Positions 1 through 5,294 of a stretch of 5,294 nt of DNA are shown here, one piece after another. The notes beneath the pieces are model-generated. The model ran no database searches. It was not told the DNA's origin and worked only from the letters and a program-made list of their open reading frames with translations. The number at the start of each line of letters is the position of its first letter. Within the stretch, counting starts at the first letter, position 1. The DNA is taken from the NCBI GenBank assembly GCA_964601665.1, contig CAZROJ010000268.1:1-5294 (forward strand). Reading direction: 5' to 3'. Source of the stretch: Mariniblastus sp964601665. GTDB taxonomy: Bacteria > Planctomycetota > Planctomycetia > Pirellulales > Pirellulaceae. The translations under genes were made by a program, and so were the position numbers.

Positions 1-10
1 CGTGATACGA

Positions 11-17
11 AAGGTGA
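11..17 (+). promoter_or_regulatory. Ribosome binding site of rplL
   Basis: AAGGTGA lies 5 bases before the ATG at 23 and closely matches the complement of the 16S rRNA 3' end. It decides the start: an in-frame GTG at position 2 would place this site inside the coding region, and the seven extra residues are not typical of L7/L12. Confidence 0.85.
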
Positions 18-22
18 CTCCA

Positions 23-430
23 ATGTCCGAAGATACAGCAACTGTAGAATACTCGGCTGCCGCAAAAGAAATGGGCGACAAGATCGCTGGTTTAACTTTG
101 GTGGAAGCAAAAGAACTTAGCGACTACCTAGAAAACGAGCACGGCATCAAAGCTGCTGCTGGTGGCGGTGTTGTCGTAGCCGGCGGTGGCGGTGGTGGTG
201 AAGAAGCCGCTGAAGCTCAAACTGAATTCGATATCGTCTTGACTGGCTTTGGCGACAAGAAGCTGGACGTGGTGAAGGTTGTCAAAACCATCACTGGCGC
301 TTCGTTGATGGAAGCCAAGAAAATGGTCGAAGGCTGCCCAGCGACTTTGAAAGAAGGCGTATCCAAAGAAGACGCTGACAAAGTCAAAGCGGACGTCGAA
401 GCTGCCGGTGGTAGCGTCGAAGTTAAGTAA
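23..430 (+). CDS. rplL: 50S ribosomal protein L7/L12
   Basis: This is the ribosomal stalk protein, present as dimers bound to L10 on the 50S subunit, where its C-terminal domain recruits and stimulates IF2, EF-Tu, EF-G and release factors. The product is 135 residues, slightly longer than the usual 120–130, with about ten extra N-terminal residues. The helical dimerisation domain covers about residues 1–43 (LTLVEAKELSDYLE). A flexible Ala/Gly hinge covers about 44–67 and contains a run of six glycines. The globular factor-binding domain covers 68–135 and ends in the typical KEGVSKEDA...GGSVEVK. Residues equivalent to E. coli K70, L80, E82 and K84 are kept (K85, L95, E97, K99), but the usual GLGLKEAK reads GASLMEAK. 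The ATG is fixed by the AAGGTGA just upstream. rplJ probably lies before the window, and a terminator follows the stop. Identification is secure; only the exact start has slight doubt. Confidence 0.97.
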   Translation: MSEDTATVEYSAAAKEMGDKIAGLTLVEAKELSDYLENEHGIKAAAGGGVVVAGGGGGGEEAAEAQTEFDIVLTGFGDKKLDVVKVVKTITGASLMEAKKMVEGCPATLKEGVSKEDADKVKADVEAAGGSVEVK

Positions 431-456
431 GCTGACAAATTTTGACGGCCGACGAT

Positions 457-487
457 GGCCGGCATTCGGTGCCGGCCTTGTTCTTTT
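457..487 (+). terminator. Intrinsic terminator (or attenuator) after rplL
   Basis: A perfect 8-bp GC-rich stem pairs 457–464 (GGCCGGCA) with 470–477 (TGCCGGCC) around a 5-base TTCGG loop, and is followed at once by TTGTTCTTTT. It starts 26 bases after the rplL stop, exactly where a transcript would end. In E. coli the rplL–rpoB spacer holds a partial terminator that lowers rpoBC transcription relative to the ribosomal genes. By analogy this could be a leaky attenuator, but a full terminator with a separate rpoB promoter is equally possible. An upstream GGCCG (447–451) could pair with CGGCC (473–477) as a competing fold, so some modulation is conceivable. Confidence 0.8.
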
Positions 488-737
488 GCAATCCTGTGGA
501 TCGCAGAATTGTCGTCAGCGGTAGAAAATTGGAGTTCATTGGCGGTGCGATTACGTGCCGCCAATTGCCGTTTTGGGGTTCCACTTGAGGTTCTTCGGCG
601 GGATACAGGCCAATTGATACCGATTTGTAGTCTGGATTGATCGAAAAATACTGCCCAAGAGGTTGATTCCGATCGAGCTTGGTCAGCCGGAAATCGGTCA
701 AAGCCGGCTCTCGTCAGCTTTTTTAAGCTAGCGGATG

Positions 738-763
738 TTTAAAAATAAGAATTGTGGTACGAT
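738..763 (+). promoter_or_regulatory. Candidate rpoB promoter (extended -10)
   Basis: TGG directly before TACGAT (755–763) fits the extended -10 pattern TGn-TAnnnT. An A/T-rich stretch, TTTAAAAATAAGAA (738–751), lies upstream and could act as an UP-like element. There is no convincing -35 hexamer at 16–18 bases spacing. It lies in the most AT-rich part of the spacer and downstream of the rplL terminator, where a private rpoBC promoter would be expected. Planctomycete promoter consensus is poorly remembered here, so this remains a guess from position and composition. Confidence 0.25.
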
Positions 764-771
764 TCATGCTT

Positions 772-801
772 CTTTGCCCGGGCGATTTGGTTTGGGCAGA
801 G
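772..801 (+). other. Hairpin near the putative transcript 5' end
   Basis: An 8-bp stem with one G·U pair joins 772–779 (CTTTGCCC) and 794–801 (GGGCAGAG) across a 14-base loop. It would sit almost at the 5' end of a transcript started from the 755–763 candidate promoter. It has no T-run after it, so it is not a terminator. The 8-base palindrome GCCCGGGC (776–783) overlaps its left arm and could instead be a protein-binding site. Confidence 0.3.
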
Positions 802-1018
802 CTGACGGCGTGGAATGCCACAAACAGGATGTTCGTTTAACAGTCGATTTGCAGTCGAAACCGTGCGCCATTTATTAGGGCAGGTTCATTGCGGTGGGCA
901 AAATCAGGGAACTTTATGCTCTCCAATCGCAGACTTGGACTTATTTTTAGTACCAAGAAATGTGCTGGGAGTAGTTGCGCGCCGGCAGCGAACCTTCTTG
1001 GGTTTGAATCCGTCGTTT

Positions 1019-1053
1019 CACTTTCGGGGCCTTCAGCGGTCGGTCGGAAAGTG
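1019..1053 (+). other. Imperfect hairpin in the rpoB leader
   Basis: CACTTTC (1019–1025) pairs perfectly with GAAAGTG (1047–1053). Inside it, GGCC (1028–1031) can pair with GGTC (1038–1041, one G·U) around a 6-base loop. No T-run follows. It may be a leader RNA element or a chance fold. Confidence 0.25.
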
Positions 1054-1080
1054 TATCGGTTTCTTGATTCATGCTTATCC

Positions 1081-1116
1081 AGCGATGTTGCAAAATTCTG
1101 TTGTTCAGCATCGGCT
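1081..1116 (+). other. Long bulged hairpin in the rpoB leader
   Basis: Thirteen base pairs form between 1081–1093 and 1101–1116: AGC with GCT, then GATGTTG with CAGCATC (one G·U), then CAA with TTG, around a 7-base loop. One base (G1113) and two bases (T1104–T1105) bulge on the 3' side. It is the longest fold I find in the spacer. No T-run follows. It could be an RNase III-type processing site or another leader element, but no family is recognised. Confidence 0.35.
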
Positions 1117-1184
1117 CCACGAGCCACCCCATTACCAGTTCGTCTGGTCGATTACGAAAGTCGGATTTCAAACTTGCAAATGTT

Positions 1185-1204
1185 GCTCGAAGGATTCCTC
1201 GAGC
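1185..1204 (+). other. Compact GC-rich hairpin upstream of rpoB
   Basis: GCTCG (1185–1189) pairs with CGAGC (1200–1204), and AGG (1191–1193) with CCT (1197–1199), leaving a bulged A1190 and an ATT triloop, for 8 bp in total. It lies 86 bases before the rpoB start, outside the ribosome binding site, so it would not block translation directly. No T-run follows, so it is not a terminator. Confidence 0.3.
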
Positions 1205-1273
1205 CCATGTTGATTGGTTTGTTAACCGTCGTTCGCCCCACGATTCCTCCAACTGTTACCCAGTAAATCAATA

Positions 1274-1280
1274 GCGGAGA
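1274..1280 (+). promoter_or_regulatory. Ribosome binding site of rpoB
   Basis: GCGGAGA contains a GGAG core 11 bases before the ATG at 1291. The spacing is longer than the usual 5–9 bases, so initiation may be moderate. An in-frame TAA at 1264–1266 and the lack of another start codon after it make 1291 the only reasonable start. Confidence 0.6.
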
Positions 1281-1290
1281 TTCTGCGCTT

Positions 1291-5026
<3,736 letters not shown>

Positions 5027-5044
5027 AAATCGACATTTCGAATC

Positions 5045-5075
5045 GACGCCGTCAGCCGCTGAGCTGGCGGTCGTC
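5045..5075 (+). other. Strong hairpin in the rpoB–rpoC spacer
   Basis: GACG (5045–5048) pairs with CGTC (5072–5075), and CCGTCAGC (5049–5056) pairs with GCTGGCGG (5063–5070, one G·U), around a 6-base loop with one bulged T (5071), giving 12 bp. It begins 18 bases after the rpoB stop. No T-run follows, so it is unlikely to terminate transcription. A role in mRNA processing or in protecting the upstream 3' end is plausible, but that is inference. Confidence 0.5.
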
Positions 5076-5084
5076 AGTTCGGCC

Positions 5085-5097
5085 GCCGTCAAACGGC
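5085..5097 (+). other. Small second hairpin in the rpoB–rpoC spacer
   Basis: GCCGT (5085–5089) pairs with ACGGC (5093–5097) around a CAA triloop. It stands 9 bases after the larger hairpin and is followed by an A/C-rich run without any G (5097–5132), which should stay single-stranded up to the rpoC ribosome binding site. There is no T-run. Confidence 0.35.
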
Positions 5098-5137
5098 ACC
5101 CCAACACACCCAAAACACAACTTAAAAACTACGATAA

Positions 5138-5150
5138 AAGGAGCAGGTGA
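5138..5150 (+). promoter_or_regulatory. Ribosome binding site of rpoC (doubled)
   Basis: AAGGAG (5138–5143) lies 11 bases before the ATG and AGGTGA (5145–5150) lies 4 bases before it. Either can pair with the 16S 3' end, and together they resemble one full AAGGAGGTGA site with two extra bases. The upstream region is G-free and probably unstructured, which suits efficient initiation. Confidence 0.75.
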
Positions 5151-5154
5151 ATTT

Positions 5155-5294
5155 ATGGCAACTGCCGACACCGCCTACGATCGCGTCAACGATTATGCTT
5201 CCGTCAAAATCTCTTTGGCTCGCCCTCACGACATCCGCAGCTGGTCGATGGGCGAAGTTAAAAAGCCCGAGACGATCAACTACCGAACTTACCG
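5155..5294 (+). CDS. rpoC: DNA-directed RNA polymerase subunit beta' (5' part)
   Basis: This is the N-terminal part of beta', the subunit that carries the NADFDGD catalytic magnesium site (beyond this window) and the clamp. The 46 complete codons visible include IRSWSMGEVKKPETINYRT (residues 27–45), an almost invariant segment at the start of the clamp domain. The zinc-binding cysteines that normally follow are not yet reached, and the gene runs off the window. The N-terminus before the conserved block (MATADTAYDRVNDYAS) is ordinary in length. It follows rpoB after 128 bases in the same direction, the normal gene order, and is probably cotranscribed with it. The start is supported by the strong ribosome binding site. 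Confidence 0.96.
   Translation, partial: MATADTAYDRVNDYASVKISLARPHDIRSWSMGEVKKPETINYRTY

Larger units (their letters stand above)
488..1290 (+). other. Long non-coding spacer / putative rpoB leader
   Basis: About 800 bases separate the rplL terminator from rpoB. Open frames exist on both strands (for example 815–1213 and 889–1266), but none has a good ribosome binding site or resembles a known protein, and they overlap each other in several frames, as expected by chance. No tRNA or rRNA is recognisable. The spacer contains an AT-rich patch (about 717–770) with a weak promoter candidate and several imperfect hairpins: 772–801, 1019–1053, 1081–1116 and 1185–1204. An 11-base repeat, GATTCATGCTT, occurs at 761–771 and 1066–1076. 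If transcription starts in the AT-rich patch, rpoB would carry a 5' leader of about 520 bases. Confidence 0.7.

Noticed and set aside
2..22. rplL starting at GTG 2
   Set aside because: The AAGGTGA ribosome binding site is inside this extension and points to ATG 23.
625..652. Promoter TTGTAG – 16 bases – AATACT
   Set aside because: Only three of six -35 and four of six -10 bases match the general consensus, a level expected by chance in 800 bases.
685..724. Second terminator: stem AGCCGG/CCGGCT followed by six Ts
   Set aside because: The stem is only 6 bp with a 13-base loop, and the T-run starts 10 bases after it. The small AGCTT/AAGCT repeat (716–729) is too weak alone.
841..858. Direct repeat CAGTCGA at 841–847 and 852–858
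   Set aside because: Two 7-base copies 11 bases apart are within chance expectation, and nothing nearby suggests an operator.
815..1266. Overlapping open frames in the spacer (815–1213, 889–1266, and minus-strand frames)
   Set aside because: They lack ribosome binding sites and recognisable domains, have Cys- and Ser-rich composition, and overlap in several frames, which suggests random openness.

Overview
This window is the rplL–rpoB–rpoC part of the conserved bacterial ribosomal-protein/RNA-polymerase cluster, with all genes on the + strand. It holds a complete gene for ribosomal protein L7/L12 (23–430), a complete but assembly-interrupted gene for the RNA polymerase beta subunit (1291–5026) and the first 46 codons of the beta' subunit gene (from 5155). 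The protein texture best fits a planctomycete, perhaps Pirellulaceae. This rests on a Gly-rich L7/L12 hinge, a GFGDKKL segment in the L7/L12 C-terminal domain, a beta subunit starting MATPVERRLAP, and moderate GC with many TCG/CGA codons. The assignment is from memory of family sequences and is only moderately secure.

Layout. Positions 1–22 are the end of an upstream spacer carrying the rplL ribosome binding site. rplL is followed after about 26 bases by a good intrinsic terminator (457–487). Then comes a long stretch without a convincing gene (488–1290). It has an AT-rich patch with a weak promoter candidate near 755–763 and several imperfect hairpins that would lie in a long rpoB 5' leader. 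rpoB is interrupted in the assembly by ten Ns (2650–2659) just before the rifampicin-binding region. The reading frame changes by one across the Ns, but alignment to the universal FFG...LSQ motif implies that about six real bases are missing, so this is a placeholder-length artefact and not a frameshift. The corrected protein is about 1243 residues. A 128-base spacer with a strong 12-bp hairpin, a second small hairpin and a G-free stretch precedes rpoC.

Functionally, L7/L12 forms the ribosomal stalk that recruits translational GTPases, and beta plus beta' form the catalytic core of RNA polymerase. Their co-location lets the cell tune ribosome and polymerase supply together. The terminator plus long spacer suggests rpoBC is either attenuated relative to rplL or has its own promoter. 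I see no mobile element, CRISPR array, tRNA or novel multi-gene system. The points worth following are the gap artefact, the long rplL–rpoB spacer and its structures, the structured rpoB–rpoC spacer, and a few lineage-type substitutions in L7/L12 and in the rifampicin region.
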